Source: Alphaproteobacteria bacterium | GTDB taxonomy: Bacteria; Pseudomonadota; Alphaproteobacteria; UBA6615 | Direction of reading: 5' to 3' | Assembly (NCBI GenBank): GCA_021774575.1 | Contig: JAJFIX010000031.1 | Location: forward strand, 340,264 to 404,263 | Length of the DNA stretch: 64,000 bases | Shown: one piece after another, positions 51,005 to 61,096 of the stretch | How the letters are laid out: every line of letters starts with the position of its first letter | Numbering within the stretch: position 1 is the stretch's first letter | Position numbers and translations under genes: made by a program | Notes under the pieces: generated by a model | Seen by the model: the letters and a program-made list of their open reading frames with translations, nothing else | What the model was told of the DNA's origin: nothing | Database searches by the model: none

Positions 51005-51985
51005 ATGGCCGACTCAATAAAGGCCCCAGTTGAAGGCCATAGCCGCACTTTTTGGCAACCCATCCTGCCGACCATTGCCGATCTCGGCGGCACGGAGGAA
51101 TATATCCCCATAGCGGGTTCGACTATACTGCGGTGCGCCCATTTTCCGTCTGCCGAGGCGCCCAATCATACGGTCGTAATCTTGCCGGGACGCACCGAGT
51201 TTATTGAGAAATACTTGGAACTGGTCGACGACCTTACCGACCGGGGAAACGATGTCTGGGTGTTGGATTGGCGTGGTCAAGGCCTGTCTGAACGCCCCCA
51301 GCCAAATCGGCAAAAAGGCCATATTCACGATTTCAATGCCTATGTCGATGATCTCGCCATTTTAATTAGATCTCATATACACCAGCGATCCCGCGCCCCC
51401 ATCACATTGCTCGGCCATTCGACCGGCAGCCTCATTGCCCTGCTTTATTTATATCGCACTGGCCAACCGATTGCCGGCGCTGTCCTGGTTACGCCAATGA
51501 CCAAAATAGAGGCAGGAACGCCGTTTAAGCGCGCCTTACTCGGATTGTTCGTACCCTTCAGCAATTGGTCGTTGCTCGGGACCAGATATATGCCGGGGTT
51601 TGGCGACTATCGAACGGGTCGCACGTTTGCAAACAATCCCCTAACCAGTGACGAAAACCGGTTTCACGTTCTCGATCGCTATTTCGCCGCCCAGCCCAAA
51701 CTCGCCGTTGGCGGCCCAACGCTACGCTGGTACGCCGCCGGCCAGGCGGCGATAGCAGAGGTCGCGAAATGGCCAACCGAGGATCTTTTTGACACGCCAA
51801 CATTGATCATCTGCGCCAAACCTGACCAAGTCGTTGGGCACGCGACCCAGCGCACCCTGGCGGCAAGGCTTCCCAACGGGTCATTCGCCATCATTGAAGG
51901 CGCGCGCCATGAAATCATGATGGAGCAAGATCGTTACCGAAACCGGTTCCTCACCCTGTTCGACGATTTCATCGGCGCGCTATAG
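51005..51985 (+). CDS. Alpha/beta hydrolase (lysophospholipase-like)
   Basis: A 326-residue cytoplasmic alpha/beta hydrolase of the serine aminopeptidase S33/lysophospholipase type. The nucleophile elbow is LLGHSTGS, with Ser in GHSTG; Asp is in CAKPDQVVG and His in GARHEIMME. The core opens with VVILPGRTEFIEKY and VWVLDWRGQGLSERP, as in PldB-type enzymes. It likely cleaves esters of lysolipids or monoglycerides. It ends 12 bp from the stop of the convergent mmsA gene. Confidence 0.9.
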   Translation: MADSIKAPVEGHSRTFWQPILPTIADLGGTEEYIPIAGSTILRCAHFPSAEAPNHTVVILPGRTEFIEKYLELVDDLTDRGNDVWVLDWRGQGLSERPQPNRQKGHIHDFNAYVDDLAILIRSHIHQRSRAPITLLGHSTGSLIALLYLYRTGQPIAGAVLVTPMTKIEAGTPFKRALLGLFVPFSNWSLLGTRYMPGFGDYRTGRTFANNPLTSDENRFHVLDRYFAAQPKLAVGGPTLRWYAAGQAAIAEVAKWPTEDLFDTPTLIICAKPDQVVGHATQRTLAARLPNGSFAIIEGARHEIMMEQDRYRNRFLTLFDDFIGAL

Positions 51986-51997
51986 AGCCTTCGCCCT

Positions 51998-53494
51998 CTA
52001 CTTCATCGTCGGCATAACAAATTCGGCACCGGATCGAATGCCGGTCGGCCAACGGGAAGTCACAGTCTTGAGGGCGGTATAAAAATGGATCCCCTCGGTT
52101 CCATGAACGCCGTGGCTACCGAAGATCGATCGCTTCCATCCGCCAAAACTGTGAAAGGCCATCGGGACCGGTATCGGCACATTGATGCCGACCATGCCAA
52201 CCTGCACCCGCTCGGCAAAGGTCCGCGCGGCCTCGCCGTCACGGGTGAAAATTGCCGTGCCGTTTCCGTATTCATGCTCATCAATGACTTTCATTGCGCC
52301 CTCGAAGTCATCCCGGCGCACCACCGACAGAACCGGTCCAAAGATTTCCTCGTTATAGATCCGCATATCGGTTTCGACGTTGTCGAAAAGACATGGGCCG
52401 AGGAAATAACCGTCTTCATAGCCCTGGAGCTTCAACCCACGCCCATCAACTTTGAGGTCGGCTCCCTCTTCCACGCCCAAATCGACATAGGAGTGTACTT
52501 TGTCAAAATGCTGGGCCGTGACCAACGGGCCCATTTCGGCTTCCGGATCCAGGCCCGGCCCCACTTTGAGATTACGAATTTTTGGCTCAAGAATTTGCAA
52601 CAGCTTGTCGGCCGCATCACCAACGGTCACGGCAACAGAGATCGCCATGCAGCGTTCGCCCGCGGAGCCATAGGCCGCCCCCATCAGCGCATCTGCCGCC
52701 TGCTCTAGATCTGCATCGGGCATGACGATCATGTGGTTTTTTGCGCCACCCAATGCCTGGACACGTTTCCCGTGATGGGATCCGGTTTGATAAATATATT
52801 CAGCGATCGGTGTCGATCCGACAAAGCTCACCGCCGCAATCCGAGGATCGGTGAGCAGCGTATCGACCGCTTCCTTATCGCCGTTTACCACATTGAAAAC
52901 ACCATCGGGCAAGCCTGCTTGCTTCAAGAGCTTGGCCATCAGTAGAGAGGCCGAAGGATCTTTCTCCGACGGCTTTAAGACAAAGGTGTTTCCGCACGCG
53001 ATGGCGATTGGATACATCCACATCGGCACCATGACGGGGAAATTAAACGGCGTAATGCCCGCACAGACACCAAGCGGTTGACGCAACGAGTAGCTATCGA
53101 CATTGGTCCCGACATTTTCCGAATACTCACCCTTTTGTAGGTGGGTAATGCCACAGGCAAACTCGACGACCTCGCGCCCTCTAGTGACCTCGCCTTGGGC
53201 ATCGGAGAATGTCTTGCCATGTTCGGCGGTAATCAGCCCCGCCAATTCGTCATGATGCTCGATGAGCAATTCATTAAAGCGAAACATGACCCGCGCCCGT
53301 CTCAGGGCCGGCGTATAGCGCCAAGTTTTAAACGCCTCGGCCGCCGCCGCAATTGCCGTTTCGACATCTTGCGTACTCGCCATGGCCACCTGTTTGGTCG
53401 CTTCTCCCGTCGCGGGATCAAACACGTCGGCGAGCCGACCGCTTGTTCCTGCCTGCTCCTGACCGTCAATAAAATGCTGAATGATTTCCGCCAT
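51998..53494 (-). CDS. mmsA: Methylmalonate-semialdehyde dehydrogenase (CoA-acylating)
   Basis: A 498-residue aldehyde dehydrogenase. [20 protein letters not shown] and the active-site [13 protein letters not shown], with the nucleophilic Cys near residue 286, identify the MmsA family. Unlike most aldehyde dehydrogenases, MmsA needs CoA and lacks the catalytic Glu general base; the expected sequence context, [11 protein letters not shown], is seen. It converts methylmalonate or malonate semialdehyde to propionyl- or acetyl-CoA in valine, beta-alanine and inositol breakdown. No other catabolic genes of those pathways are next to it. Confidence 0.95.
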   Translation of the reverse strand: MAEIIQHFIDGQEQAGTSGRLADVFDPATGEATKQVAMASTQDVETAIAAAAEAFKTWRYTPALRRARVMFRFNELLIEHHDELAGLITAEHGKTFSDAQGEVTRGREVVEFACGITHLQKGEYSENVGTNVDSYSLRQPLGVCAGITPFNFPVMVPMWMYPIAIACGNTFVLKPSEKDPSASLLMAKLLKQAGLPDGVFNVVNGDKEAVDTLLTDPRIAAVSFVGSTPIAEYIYQTGSHHGKRVQALGGAKNHMIVMPDADLEQAADALMGAAYGSAGERCMAISVAVTVGDAADKLLQILEPKIRNLKVGPGLDPEAEMGPLVTAQHFDKVHSYVDLGVEEGADLKVDGRGLKLQGYEDGYFLGPCLFDNVETDMRIYNEEIFGPVLSVVRRDDFEGAMKVIDEHEYGNGTAIFTRDGEAARTFAERVQVGMVGINVPIPVPMAFHSFGGWKRSIFGSHGVHGTEGIHFYTALKTVTSRWPTGIRSGAEFVMPTMK

Positions 53495-53568
53495 GGTGCC
53501 GCTCTTTCTTTGGGGTCTAAATTTGAAACGCTGATACTATCTTCGGGCTTCACCAAAATCCATTCGAA

Positions 53569-53604
53569 ACCTTGCCAGCCACCTTGCCAGCCACCTTGCC
53601 AGCC
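53569..53604. repeat. 12-bp tandem repeat, three exact copies
   Basis: ACCTTGCCAGCC occurs three times in a row at 53569-53580, 53581-53592 and 53593-53604. It lies between mmsA and a small membrane-protein gene. Confidence 0.92.
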
Positions 53605-53650
53605 ATGGGGACTTGCCACTACCATACCCGTGGATCAAAGTGAGCAAATT

Positions 53651-53785
53651 ATGCGCAAATTTCTACGTAAGATCGTCTTCCCGTTTGTCGTTACATTCGT
53701 CGTGTTGGCATTATTTGTTGGCGCGATTACTTTCTTTTCCGGTGTATTCGATTGGGTCGTTTATGCGCTGATGGATATGGGGTGA
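53651..53785 (+). CDS. 44-residue single-span membrane peptide
   Basis: A short product from the ATG at 53651: a basic start (RKFLRKIVFPF), one hydrophobic helix of about 22 residues (FVVTFVVLALFVGAITFF) and a short tail (DWVVYALMDMG). It looks like a genuine small membrane protein because charge and hydrophobicity are cleanly arranged, but there is no homology evidence and the ribosome binding site is weak. It is convergent with the AsmA-like gene. Confidence 0.5.
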   Translation: MRKFLRKIVFPFVVTFVVLALFVGAITFFSGVFDWVVYALMDMG

Positions 53786-53806
53786 ACCCAGGCTAGGCCA
53801 GTATAT

Positions 53807-56800
53807 TCAGCGAAGTAGGTTTTCAATCAAACTTCTGAATGCATCCCGGGGCACCTGAGCCCCCGGACCACCCTCAACTTCACCCCCGACTTCACTCCCG
53901 ACTTCATTTGACGGTGCGAGCTCATTCTCCTCTTCGGCCTCAACCCGACCGAATGCTGCAATTTCATCTCGGTTTATCAGGGTGATTTTTGTATCTCCAA
54001 AGGCGCCGCTTTGGGCAAATTCAAGATTTGGTAAATTCCCGCCATCTTCGCCACGTCCGACAAAGCCGACCTGAGTGACGAAATCGATCCGGCGCGCCGC
54101 AAAGTCGATCGCACCGGCAAGCTGCGCGGTAGCACAATCGGCGGAAATCTCGGGTGCGTTAAGAATGCCCGTTCCCTCCTCAACATTTATCTGGATAATG
54201 AAGGGCGCAAGTAGCGTCGCTGGCGATGCCTGGTTCGCCACTACCTCGTCAACCGGCGAGACCGTTGGTCCCGAAGAAAGAATGGCGGCGATTTCACAAC
54301 TATCGACGCCGTTCACCGCGACCCCCTCAAAGACTGTCACCGAGCGGCCGACCAGCGTTTGAGCCATGTCGGCCGGGCTCTCTCCCGCCGCGGATAAATC
54401 CACTTCGATTTCTATCGTACCGCCGGAAAGATCAAGACCGACACCGGGAACGAGTGGGGAAATGAGCGCAGAGATCCATCCCCCGCCGTCTTGTTGCAAC
54501 GCCGCAATTTCGCTCAGCCTGCCGGCCTCAATACCGGTCAGCCGCGCGCGAAAAAAGGCCGATGGAGGCTCGTCTCCACCGCCAACAAATGAACCAGAGG
54601 TCGTTGCGTGGCCTCCAAGGAAATCACCTTCCAGTGTTCTGAGGTCGAGCGCGCCGCCAAGAACAGCCAAATCCAGATGGCCGTCCTCAAGAATTAGCCC
54701 ATTATAAAGGAGCGCCTCCGCGTCTACCCCTAACTCAAAGTCCATGGCGGTCAGTCGCTCAGTATCAAAAAGATCAGTGGGCCATGGCGAAACAAATTGC
54801 GCCCCAATTTCACCGAGCCCGTTTTGCCCACCTCTGCTGGCATCAATAAAAAACGGCAAAGCAAACCACGCCAATGGAATAGGGCCCGTCTCCAGCAGCG
54901 ACGTGATTTTCACCCGTTCATCCTGGGACGAAATTTCGGCACCGCCGCCAAGGGTAATATCGCCGATAGCCCCGCCTAGGTCGTAAATTTCAATTTTTCC
55001 GTCATCGAGAGAAATTTTGCCTTCCAAATTCAATGCCCTACCGACGGTATCGTTCGACTGAAGGGCTAGCATTTGCAAATTTGGAGCCACCCGCCGGACG
55101 AAGGCCCCAAAATCGGAATGGGTCGCCGTAATTTCCAGATCGCCGTCCAGGGCGTCGAAATCAATATCATCGCCGACGAGGTTTAACTCAGCGCCGGCAA
55201 GCCGCGCCGTCACATCGACGGTCATCTGTTCGCGCTCTCCCTCAACTTCGCCGCGAATGTCAAAATCAAATCCCGTGCCGTTCTCTCTTTCTTCAGGCGC
55301 AGCTGCATTGCTGATCGCAAAATTCATTTCGAATTCAGACCCTTGCCCCTTTGCCACAGAAGTCAACGCGACCGAGCCGACAGTAAAGAGCGCATCTAAT
55401 CCAGCCTCACGCCCCAAGTTCAATCGCCCGGAAAGGTCTGTGCCTCCAATATCGCCACGAATATTTTCAAAGCGGGTCACGCCGCCGATCCGCTCTATCT
55501 CAGACTGAGACTTAAAGGGTTTTCCCGGCAACAATGGACCAACCCCATATCGCGACGCCCCCAGCCATTTCAATAATGCCGCAAAGTTCGGCCCTTCGAG
55601 GCCGAGCCTTCCATCCAAATACGCTTCTCCGTCGAGGGCCTCCAGATCACCGTCAAAACTCAGTAATGCGCCCGAGGGCAGCAACACCGAAAGTTCATTA
55701 AACGTCGCTCGGCCATTGGCAAGGTGCATCGAAAACCCGAGATCGTTGGCCTGCTGGCCCCGGTAAATAAGGTCGTCGACAACGGCGTCAACAGACATCG
55801 AGAACCCAGTCGGTAAAGCAAAGGGGCGCGGCCCCGTATCAAGCCCCGCGTCGCGCCTCAGCGTGTTTTCGGCCTCCGCATCACGACTGGGTGCGAGCAA
55901 TTCTTCTTGCAGCGCCACTGCTTCTTGGAAGGCATCGAAATCCATCGTGCCGACGGTCATCAATAACGAGACGTTCGAGGGTTCGCCAAAATCGATCCGC
56001 AGTTCGCCGCGCCCATCTATGGTGCCGACTTGAGCCGTTAACTGCTCGACTAAAATGGTCTTTTCGGTCGCATTGATCACGCCGTCGAAAGACCCTCTCC
56101 GCCCCGAACGAACGTTATCTCCTTCGGCGTTGATTCCCGCCGCGAGGAAAAAAGCCAGCGCATCTTGCGCATCGCCCGAAATGCTCCCCGACAAGCGTGG
56201 ATTTTCCGGATACCCGGATAGAACCCCTGAAAAATCAATATCGGCACCTAAAGCACCAAAATTGAGGCCGACAGGAACCGCCATACCTTCGGTCAGAGTG
56301 TCTACACCAAGTCGATATTGCCAAATCGTATTTCCCACTGCGATATCGCCTTCGGCGTTAAACGGACCCGAAAGGGTCTGGGCGGTAATTGCAGCGTTCA
56401 GTCCAAAAAACTTGCGCGTAAATCCCGTTCCGGCATCGTGATAGGTGACATTTCCACCAACGATATTGATCGCGTTTGCACGCAAAGTTGACGCAAGGTC
56501 CGCCGCTCCATTATCAAAACCACCGGTTCCGGTTCTCACCTGTCCGACGAACGACCAATTTGCCGTACCATCGGCAAACCGGGTCAAATTGATGTCTGGA
56601 GAAATCAACGTGACCAGGCTGACCCCCCAATCGCCGGAAAATATGGCTGCCAAATCGATCTTCAGTAAAACTTGCTCGGCCTGCACCATCGCCTCGGCGT
56701 CGGTTTCCGAAACAGGGTCGGCCAGACTGACGTCACGCACGCGGACCGTCGGCCAAGGCATAAATTTCAACGAAATTGATCCATCGACAACCAGCCGTCG

Positions 56801-56959
56801 GCCGATGGACGCCTCGATTTGATCTGATAATTTTGCCTCCAGCCGCCCCCAAGGAATAGCCAGCGACAAAACCAGCGGCAGTACCAATATCAAAACAAAC
56901 AAAGATAGGGCGGCGCTACCGAGACCTATTAGGAGTTTGCGAAATGTCGGCCGGGACAT
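53807..56959 (-). CDS. AsmA family protein
   Basis: A 1050-residue AsmA-like protein. One N-terminal membrane helix (residues 9-33) is followed by the conserved start of the periplasmic domain (PWPTVRVRDVSLADPV, then LVTLISPDINLTRFADGTANWSF). A long beta-strand-rich stretch extends to a C-terminal AsmA-C domain (LDLSGGTIEIEVDLSAAGES, EGVAVNGVDSCEI, FAARRIDFVTQV). AsmA proteins are related to bridge-type lipid transport proteins and affect outer-membrane lipid balance. The C-terminus has an in-frame 12-bp duplication (SEVGGEVEGG). It starts 4 bp after the stop of the D-lactate dehydrogenase-like gene. Confidence 0.9.
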   Translation of the reverse strand: MSRPTFRKLLIGLGSAALSLFVLILVLPLVLSLAIPWGRLEAKLSDQIEASIGRRLVVDGSISLKFMPWPTVRVRDVSLADPVSETDAEAMVQAEQVLLKIDLAAIFSGDWGVSLVTLISPDINLTRFADGTANWSFVGQVRTGTGGFDNGAADLASTLRANAINIVGGNVTYHDAGTGFTRKFFGLNAAITAQTLSGPFNAEGDIAVGNTIWQYRLGVDTLTEGMAVPVGLNFGALGADIDFSGVLSGYPENPRLSGSISGDAQDALAFFLAAGINAEGDNVRSGRRGSFDGVINATEKTILVEQLTAQVGTIDGRGELRIDFGEPSNVSLLMTVGTMDFDAFQEAVALQEELLAPSRDAEAENTLRRDAGLDTGPRPFALPTGFSMSVDAVVDDLIYRGQQANDLGFSMHLANGRATFNELSVLLPSGALLSFDGDLEALDGEAYLDGRLGLEGPNFAALLKWLGASRYGVGPLLPGKPFKSQSEIERIGGVTRFENIRGDIGGTDLSGRLNLGREAGLDALFTVGSVALTSVAKGQGSEFEMNFAISNAAAPEERENGTGFDFDIRGEVEGEREQMTVDVTARLAGAELNLVGDDIDFDALDGDLEITATHSDFGAFVRRVAPNLQMLALQSNDTVGRALNLEGKISLDDGKIEIYDLGGAIGDITLGGGAEISSQDERVKITSLLETGPIPLAWFALPFFIDASRGGQNGLGEIGAQFVSPWPTDLFDTERLTAMDFELGVDAEALLYNGLILEDGHLDLAVLGGALDLRTLEGDFLGGHATTSGSFVGGGDEPPSAFFRARLTGIEAGRLSEIAALQQDGGGWISALISPLVPGVGLDLSGGTIEIEVDLSAAGESPADMAQTLVGRSVTVFEGVAVNGVDSCEIAAILSSGPTVSPVDEVVANQASPATLLAPFIIQINVEEGTGILNAPEISADCATAQLAGAIDFAARRIDFVTQVGFVGRGEDGGNLPNLEFAQSGAFGDTKITLINRDEIAAFGRVEAEEENELAPSNEVGSEVGGEVEGGPGAQVPRDAFRSLIENLLR
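53879..53902. repeat. In-frame 12-bp duplication in the AsmA-like gene
   Basis: TTCACCCCCGAC (53879-53890) and TTCACTCCCGAC (53891-53902) differ at one position and sit in frame near the C-terminus, giving repeated EVG(S/G) residues. Confidence 0.75.
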
Positions 56960-56963
56960 AACG

Positions 56964-58361
56964 TTAGTCGGCCGGATAAATAACTTTACCGGGATTCATG
57001 ATCCCATCGGGGTCAAAGACGCTTTTAATCGACTGCATGAGTTCAACGCCGCTGCCATGTTCACGAACCAGAAAGTCCATTTTCCCAGCGCCAATACCGT
57101 GCTCGCCAGTACAAGTGCCCCCCATGGCAACGGCTAAATCCGTCACCTTATCGCTCGCCGCCTTGGCTCGCGCATATTCGTCTTTATCGTCGGGGTTAAT
57201 TAGGCAGATCATATGAAAGTTTCCGTCGCCGACATGACCGACGACCGGTGAGGTAAATCCGGCAGCAGATATAATCTCGCTGCATTTTCTAATGCACTCG
57301 GCCAGACGAGAAACCGGCACACAAACATCGGTGGTCAACCCGCGCTTACCCGGCTCCAAGGCCAGACAAGCGTAATAGGCGTCATGGCGCGCCTGCCAAA
57401 GTTGGTTGCGCTCTTCTTGCGCCTTAGTCCAACGGAAGTCACTGCCACCATGCTCTTGAGCCAGCTCGCCGACTTGCTGCGCCTGCTCTGCAACCGCGTT
57501 CTCGGTGCCATGAAATTCGAAAAACAGTGTCGGCTTGGCCTCAAACCCCTCCAACTTCGAATAATCGATTGTCGCCTGCATCATCAACGCGTCGAGAATT
57601 TCGATGCGTGCCACGGGAATGCCTAGCTGCACGGCCAAAATGACCGTATCGACCGCCGCATCGAGGCTGGGGAACTGACAGATCGCCGCCGAAATTTGCT
57701 CGGGAATGCCAAATAGCCTGAGATGAACTTCGGTGATCACTCCCAGGGTCCCTTCGGACCCAACGAACAAACGCGTCAGATCATACCCTGCCGACGATTT
57801 TCGCGCCCGCCCACCGGTGCGAATGATCCGCCCATCGGCCATGACCATGGTCAGTCCCATGACCAGTTCGCGCATGGTGCCATAACGGACCGCATTGGTC
57901 CCGCTGGCCCGGGTTGCCGCCATTCCACCAAGCGACGCATCGGCCCCCGGATCGACGGGAAAGAATAGACCGGTATCCTTCAGATGCTCATTGAGCTGCT
58001 TGCGGGTGACCCCGGCCTGCACGCGGACATCCAAATCTTCGGCATGAACCTCGAGCACATTGTTCATTTGAGCCAAACTCAGGCAAACGCCGCCATGAGG
58101 CGCGGTCACATGACCCTCAACCGATGTCCCCGTACCATAGGGGATCACCGGGATCTTATTGGCCGCGCAAATCTTGACGATTGCCGAAACCTCTTCGATG
58201 CTCACGGGGAAACACACGGCGTCGGGGGGTGCCGGGTCAAAATAATCTTCACCGTGGGAATGATGCTCACGCACCGATTGGGAGACCGACACCCGATCAC
58301 CGAGCAACGCTTCAAGCTCGCCAACTACGCCGTCATCCGCGTGCGCAAAAGCTACCGACAT
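56964..58361 (-). CDS. FAD-linked D-lactate dehydrogenase-like protein
   Basis: About 465 residues from the ATG at 58361. The FAD-binding-4 domain has PYGTGTSVEGHV, GVTRKQLNEHLKDTG, PVDPGADASLGGMAATRASG and FVGSEGTLGVITEV. The C-terminal FAD-oxidase domain has GHVGDGNFHMICLINPD and GTCTGEHGIGAGK. These match D-lactate dehydrogenase (LDHD type) more closely than the glycolate oxidase GlcD. It would oxidise D-lactate or another D-2-hydroxy acid and pass electrons to the respiratory chain. There are no glcE/glcF neighbours. Confidence 0.92.
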   Translation of the reverse strand: MSVAFAHADDGVVGELEALLGDRVSVSQSVREHHSHGEDYFDPAPPDAVCFPVSIEEVSAIVKICAANKIPVIPYGTGTSVEGHVTAPHGGVCLSLAQMNNVLEVHAEDLDVRVQAGVTRKQLNEHLKDTGLFFPVDPGADASLGGMAATRASGTNAVRYGTMRELVMGLTMVMADGRIIRTGGRARKSSAGYDLTRLFVGSEGTLGVITEVHLRLFGIPEQISAAICQFPSLDAAVDTVILAVQLGIPVARIEILDALMMQATIDYSKLEGFEAKPTLFFEFHGTENAVAEQAQQVGELAQEHGGSDFRWTKAQEERNQLWQARHDAYYACLALEPGKRGLTTDVCVPVSRLAECIRKCSEIISAAGFTSPVVGHVGDGNFHMICLINPDDKDEYARAKAASDKVTDLAVAMGGTCTGEHGIGAGKMDFLVREHGSGVELMQSIKSVFDPDGIMNPGKVIYPAD

Positions 58362-58507
58362 AACCAAAAAACTCCACACATATTGTCGCCTGGGATACTC
58401 GAACAATAGCTCTAATGGCGATCTCTTGCGAGAGCCACCTTTTTTGAAACGAAATACGATCCCCCCCTAGGCCTGGAGCCCGGCATCGCCTATACCTCTC
58501 ACCTGAA

Positions 58508-59257
58508 ATGAGCATATTGGGCAAAATTATCGGGGGGACCGCGGGTCTCGCCCTGGGCGGGCCGTTGGGCGCGCTGATTGGCGTCGTCGCTGGCCATGCC
58601 GTCGACACCGCGCGCAATGAGCGTAGCGGCAGGGAACATAGCGGTGGGCAGCCGGAAAAACAGGTCGCCTTTACCATTGCGGTCATTGCCCTTGGCGCCA
58701 AACTCGCCAAGGCCGACGGAACCGTAACACCAGATGAAATTCGCGCCTTCCGCAAAGTCTTTAAAGTGCCCCCCGAGGAGGTCAAAAATGTCGGCAAGGT
58801 CTTCGACCTTGCCCGGCGTCATGCGGAAGGCTACGAGCCCTACGCCCGTCAAATCGCCACCATGTTCCAGAACAATCCAAGGGTTTTGGAAGATTTGTTG
58901 TGGTGTCTTTTTCACATTGCCCGGGCCGACGGTCATATCTCCGATGAGGAGATCGCCTATATTCGAAATGTCGCGGCAATTTTTGGCCTGAGCGAAGACG
59001 ATTTTCTGCGAATTCAGGCCGAATTCACCGGTCCCGACGCCTCCGACCCATATAGAATTCTCGGTGTGGACCGCGACAGCACCGATGATGAGATCAAGGC
59101 CATTCACCGGAATTTAGTCCGCGAAAACCACCCCGACAAGTTGATTGCCCAAGGATTGCCCGAAGAATTCGTCGCCGTCGCCAATGAGAAACTGGCAGCC
59201 ATCAACGCCGCTTACGATAAAATACGCGACGCCCGCGCCAACACGACAAACCGGTAA
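58508..59257 (+). CDS. TerB-like plus J-domain protein
   Basis: A 249-residue protein in three parts. The Gly-rich N-terminus (IIGGTAGLALGGPLGALIGVV, about 8-28) may dip into the membrane. A TerB-like helical domain follows (about 50-170), with acidic pairs such as AKADGTVTPDEI and ARADGHISDEEI. The C-terminal J domain has the HPD motif in ENHPDKL (about 180-240). This architecture is known from DjlA-related proteins, which bring DnaK to membranes. It begins a plus-strand run followed by the ABC-F gene with 2 bp spacing. Confidence 0.9.
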   Translation: MSILGKIIGGTAGLALGGPLGALIGVVAGHAVDTARNERSGREHSGGQPEKQVAFTIAVIALGAKLAKADGTVTPDEIRAFRKVFKVPPEEVKNVGKVFDLARRHAEGYEPYARQIATMFQNNPRVLEDLLWCLFHIARADGHISDEEIAYIRNVAAIFGLSEDDFLRIQAEFTGPDASDPYRILGVDRDSTDDEIKAIHRNLVRENHPDKLIAQGLPEEFVAVANEKLAAINAAYDKIRDARANTTNR

Positions 59258-59259
59258 TC

Positions 59260-61062
59260 ATGGCACCGCCAATATTGAGCATACGCAACGCCGCAATTTC
59301 GTTCGGCGGCAACCCGCTATTCGAAAATGTCGAGCTATCGCTTGGACCTGATGCTCGGGCCTGCTTGGTTGGACGCAATGGCAGCGGCAAGTCGACATTG
59401 CTCAAAATCCTTGCCGGCGCACTGATTTCCGACAGCGGCGACCTATTTCGCCAGCCCGGAACGACGGTGAGCTACCTGCCCCAGTCCGAGCGGGTGAGCC
59501 CCGGCGTCACGACCAACGCGTTCGTTGGAGCCCCTCCCGGCATGTCCGCGCCCGAATCGCACCGTGTCGATGAAATGCTCGACCGGCTGGAGCTGGATGG
59601 TGCGACCGACGTCGCCAATCTCTCCGGCGGCGAAGCAAGACGGGTTCATCTTGCCCGGGCGCTGATCGGTGCCCCGAATATTTTACTGCTCGATGAACCG
59701 ACCAATCACCTCGATTTGCCGACCATTCTCTGGCTCGAACGGGAGCTTAGCGATATCAAGGCTGCGCTGCTGATCATCAGCCATGACCGTGCCTTCCTCG
59801 GCAATCTGACCAATGAGACCTTTTGGCTGCGCAAGGATCGCCTCATCACCGCACCGGTGGGATATCGAAATTTCGACAAATGGGCCGATCAATTGGCCCA
59901 CGATGAAGAAAAGGCGGCCGACCGGCTAAAGCAAAAGATCAGAGCAGAAGAGCATTGGCACATTCACGGGGTCACGGCCCGCCGGAAACGCAATCAAGGG
60001 CGCCTCAGTCGCTTAGGCGAAATGCGCGCCGAGCGCGCGGCATTGCTCAATACGGTTGGCACTACAAGATTGACCGCAATGACCGGCGGGGCCAGCGGAC
60101 GTCTGGTTATAGATGCCGAAGAAATTTCCAAAAATTACGATGGAACCCAGGTCATCAAGCCCTTTTCGACCCGGGTGGTGCGCGGCGACCGGATCGGTAT
60201 TGTCGGCCCCAATGGCAGCGGCAAGACAACTTTGGTCAATCTCCTGACCGGGAAACTCCCCACCGATAGCGGCCATATTCGGCTCGGATCTGGACTGACC
60301 CAATCCCATTTTACCCAAAACCGGGAAACTCTGGACCCGGAAGAAACCTTGTGGCGAACCCTGGTACCCCAAGGTGGTGACAGTATTGATGTCGCCGGGC
60401 GTCAGCGTCATGTCGTCTCTTACTTAAAGGAATTTCTGTTCGACGAGGCCCAGGCCAACACACCGGTCAAAACCCTCTCCGGGGGCGAGCAAAACCGGTT
60501 GGTATTGGCGATGAACCTCGCCCGCGCCGCCAATCTCATGATCCTTGACGAGCCGACCAACGATCTTGATATGGAAACCCTCGACGTGCTTGAAGACATG
60601 CTGAGCGGCTATGACGGCACCCTATTGCTGGTCAGCCATGATCGGGATTTTCTCGACCGTATCGTCACATCGACAATTGTCCTCGATGGCCACGGCGGAG
60701 CCGAGGAACATGCTGGCGGCTATGGCATTGCGGTCACGGCGGCAAAACGGGCCGGCAATGGCAAGGCGAAAAAGAAGCAACCGCGCGAACGACAGCAGAC
60801 CGAAGCGCGCAAAAAGAAACTCTCATTTAACGAGCAGCGGGAACTCGACACCCTGCCCGACACGCTGGAGAAACTCGAAGCGGCGGCGAGCGGTCTGGAG
60901 ACGGCATTAGCTGATCCGATGCTTTATTCCAAAGACCCGACCAAACACGCGGCAACGGCCGCCAAACTTGTCGAAATTCAAAATGCCTTGGAACAAGCCG
61001 AAACCCGCTGGCTTGATTTAGAAGCGCAGCGCGAAACCCTGGCAGCCGAAGTCGCCGGCTAA
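59260..61062 (+). CDS. ABC-F family ATPase, Uup-like
   Basis: A 600-residue soluble protein with two ATPase cassettes. Walker A is GRNGSGKST (residues 38-46) and GPNGSGKTT. Signatures are LSGGEARR and LSGGEQNR, and Walker B segments end LLDEPTNHLD and ILDEPTNDLD. A basic C-terminal tail with a coiled coil (from about 500) matches the Uup/ABC-F type. ABC-F proteins act on ribosomes or on branched DNA rather than as transporters. The gene follows the TerB-J gene by 2 bp. Confidence 0.95.
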   Translation: MAPPILSIRNAAISFGGNPLFENVELSLGPDARACLVGRNGSGKSTLLKILAGALISDSGDLFRQPGTTVSYLPQSERVSPGVTTNAFVGAPPGMSAPESHRVDEMLDRLELDGATDVANLSGGEARRVHLARALIGAPNILLLDEPTNHLDLPTILWLERELSDIKAALLIISHDRAFLGNLTNETFWLRKDRLITAPVGYRNFDKWADQLAHDEEKAADRLKQKIRAEEHWHIHGVTARRKRNQGRLSRLGEMRAERAALLNTVGTTRLTAMTGGASGRLVIDAEEISKNYDGTQVIKPFSTRVVRGDRIGIVGPNGSGKTTLVNLLTGKLPTDSGHIRLGSGLTQSHFTQNRETLDPEETLWRTLVPQGGDSIDVAGRQRHVVSYLKEFLFDEAQANTPVKTLSGGEQNRLVLAMNLARAANLMILDEPTNDLDMETLDVLEDMLSGYDGTLLLVSHDRDFLDRIVTSTIVLDGHGGAEEHAGGYGIAVTAAKRAGNGKAKKKQPRERQQTEARKKKLSFNEQRELDTLPDTLEKLEAAASGLETALADPMLYSKDPTKHAATAAKLVEIQNALEQAETRWLDLEAQRETLAAEVAG

Positions 61063-61089
61063 CCGGGCACAGGTTAACCTGGCACAGGC
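61060..61089. repeat. 15-bp tandem duplication over the ABC-F stop codon
   Basis: TAACCGGGCACAGGT (61060-61074) is followed by TAACCTGGCACAGGC (61075-61089), 13 of 15 identical. The first copy begins with the ABC-F stop codon. Confidence 0.8.
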
Positions 61090-61096
61090 ATTCGAC

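Noticed and set aside
52085-52708. Plus-strand frame of 207 residues inside mmsA
   Set aside because: Antisense shadow of a highly conserved dehydrogenase.
53569-53604. Short repeat array considered as CRISPR
   Set aside because: Units are contiguous with no spacers and are only 12 bp; the same holds for the other tandem repeats in the window.
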